A DNA stretch of 64,000 bases from NCBI RefSeq assembly GCF_001029105.3, contig NZ_CP011807.3, forward strand, positions 2,294,001 to 2,358,000, read 5' to 3'. Below, one piece after another: positions 63,015-64,000 of this stretch. Both the position numbers and the translations under genes were made by a program. The notes beneath the pieces are model-generated. The model searched no databases. It worked only from the letters and a program-made list of their open reading frames with translations, and was not told where the DNA came from. The first letter of the stretch is position 1. Each line of letters starts with the position of its first letter. This stretch comes from Pandoraea faecigallinarum. GTDB taxonomy: Bacteria; Pseudomonadota; Gammaproteobacteria; Burkholderiales; Burkholderiaceae.

Positions 63015-63815
63015 ATGAGCGAGACCGCAAAGCAAACGGAACAGGAAGTTCTCTTCACGCAGGTCGGCAAGGTTGCCGTGATTACGTTGAATCGCCCGCA
63101 GGCGCTCAACGCCTGGACCATCGCCATGCGCGAGCTGATCATCGATGCGCTCCAGCGCTTCAACGCCGACGACAACGTGGCGGCCGTCATCATGACCGGG
63201 GCCGGGCGCGCGTTCTCGGCCGGGCAGGATCTGGCCGAAGCGAAGCACTTCGACGGCGACACTGCCATCGAGTGGATCAAGGGCTGGGAGCATTACTACG
63301 ACGTGATTCGCAGCCTGAAGAAGCCGCTGGTGATGGCGCTCAACGGCACGGCTGCCGGCTCGGCGTTCCAGGTGTCGCTGCTCGGCGATATTCGCGTGGG
63401 CCATCCGGGCGTGCGCATGGGGCAGCCGGAGATCAACGCCGGTATCGCGAGTACGACCGGTCCGTGGATCATGAATCACATGCTGGGGCTGTCGCGCACG
63501 ATCGAACTCACGCTCACCGGCCGTCTGATGGATGCCGACGAGAGCCATCGCCTGGGCCTGATCCATCACCTCGTGCCGGAAGACAAGGTGTTCGAGAAAG
63601 CGCTGGAAATTGCCACTGAGCTGGCTGAAAAACCCCCGGTGGCCATGCGTCTGGACAAGCAACGCTTCCGCGAAATGACCGAAGGCACCTTCCAGGACGC
63701 CATCGAAGCCGGCATGCGCATTCAGCGCGAATCGTACGAGTCGGGCGAACCGGCGCGCATGATGGCGGCCTTCTTCGCCAAGCGTGCGGCGAAGGCCGAC
63801 GCGGCCAAGGCCTGA
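63015..63815 (+). CDS. enoyl-CoA hydratase/isomerase (crotonase)-family protein
   Basis: A 266-aa crotonase-fold enzyme acting on acyl-CoA. ATG 63015 follows GGAG at 63006-63009. The oxyanion-hole motifs are present (RAFSAGQDLAEA and LNGTAAGSAFQ). Of the two hydratase glutamates, only Glu139 (GQPEINAG) is kept; the other position is Gln119. This makes a simple hydratase less likely than an isomerase, decarboxylase or thioesterase. There is no other fatty-acid gene beside it. It is divergent from the Tc operon. Confidence 0.88.
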   Translation: MSETAKQTEQEVLFTQVGKVAVITLNRPQALNAWTIAMRELIIDALQRFNADDNVAAVIMTGAGRAFSAGQDLAEAKHFDGDTAIEWIKGWEHYYDVIRSLKKPLVMALNGTAAGSAFQVSLLGDIRVGHPGVRMGQPEINAGIASTTGPWIMNHMLGLSRTIELTLTGRLMDADESHRLGLIHHLVPEDKVFEKALEIATELAEKPPVAMRLDKQRFREMTEGTFQDAIEAGMRIQRESYESGEPARMMAAFFAKRAAKADAAKA

Positions 63816-63964
63816 CGCCAACGTCGCTTTCCGAAGAGATCGCTGTCCACACAAGCGAATGAAGTCCTGAAGTCCTGTCACGCATCGCGGCGCATTCCGG
63901 CCGTGCGTGACAACCCACACAGGACATGCGCGATGCGCGTGTCCACTGCAAAGCGGAGTTCCCC

Positions 63965-64000
63965 ATGTCCCACTCGCACGACCCGCAAAACCCGTCCCGT
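63965..64000 (+). CDS. start of a further gene (partial)
   Basis: ATG 63965 follows GCGGAGTTCCCC, a good ribosome binding site, and reads MSHSHDPQNPSR up to the window edge. It lies 149 nt after the crotonase gene on the same strand. The product cannot be identified. Confidence 0.4.
   Translation, partial: MSHSHDPQNPSR

Overview
The window is high-GC DNA with a Burkholderiales gene content: an fdsGBACD NAD+-linked formate dehydrogenase operon, HU-beta, CadR/CadA, DUF3325/DUF3649/PepSY iron-uptake genes and IS1182 and IS110 elements. It most resembles a Burkholderiaceae chromosome (Pandoraea, Burkholderia or Cupriavidus relatives). No rRNA or tRNA gene is present, so the genus is an inference. 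I saw no CRISPR array, phage module or replication origin.

Left part (1-13.7 kb) is mostly core genome. It holds the end of an EamA-type exporter, an outer-membrane phospholipase A, a diguanylate cyclase next to a degenerate-GGDEF/EAL phosphodiesterase whose last ~22 codons are out of frame, a type II sulfide:quinone reductase, a divergent cadR/cadA metal-resistance pair with a recognisable MerR-type promoter, a CHAD protein, HU, a metallophosphoesterase and ferredoxin-NADP+ reductase (fpr). The fpr terminator is split by a 1570-bp IS1182-family element, which duplicated the whole terminator hairpin as a 21-bp direct repeat.

Middle part (15.4-41.7 kb) is metabolic. An iron-siderophore uptake operon (DUF3325, DUF3649, PepSY protein, TonB receptor) has a Fur-box-like site upstream. 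A fatty-acid desaturase follows. Next comes a formate-dehydrogenase island: an FdhF/YdeP-type molybdoenzyme with a small winged-helix gene on the minus strand, then a ModE/LysR-like regulator and fdsG-fdsB-fdsA-fdhD-fdsD on the plus strand. Similar TGCAT-containing inverted repeats sit in both intergenic regions beside the regulator, suggesting one regulator for both enzymes. Further on are small proteins of unknown function, a phytanoyl-CoA-dioxygenase-like enzyme, an NSS transporter, glutathione reductase, a DASS transporter paired with an Ldh_2 dehydrogenase, and an orphan ATP-synthase epsilon gene.

Right part (41.7-62.7 kb) is a 21-kb Tc (toxin complex) locus, all on the minus strand. In transcription order it has the TcA N-terminal half with a tail of Ig-like domains, the TcA C-terminal half, an IS110 insertion, a 917-aa beta-rich Ig-like protein not found in standard Tc sets, TcB, and TcC. 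The TcC cargo region (about 258 residues after the DGLM cleavage-type junction) looks like a ParB/sulfiredoxin-fold domain rather than the known ADP-ribosyltransferases. The locus is divergent from an enoyl-CoA hydratase-family gene across a 341-bp region with two strong palindromes. The best candidates for something undescribed are the ParB-like Tc effector, the extra Ig-like Tc component, and the structured RNA beside the IS110 recombinase.
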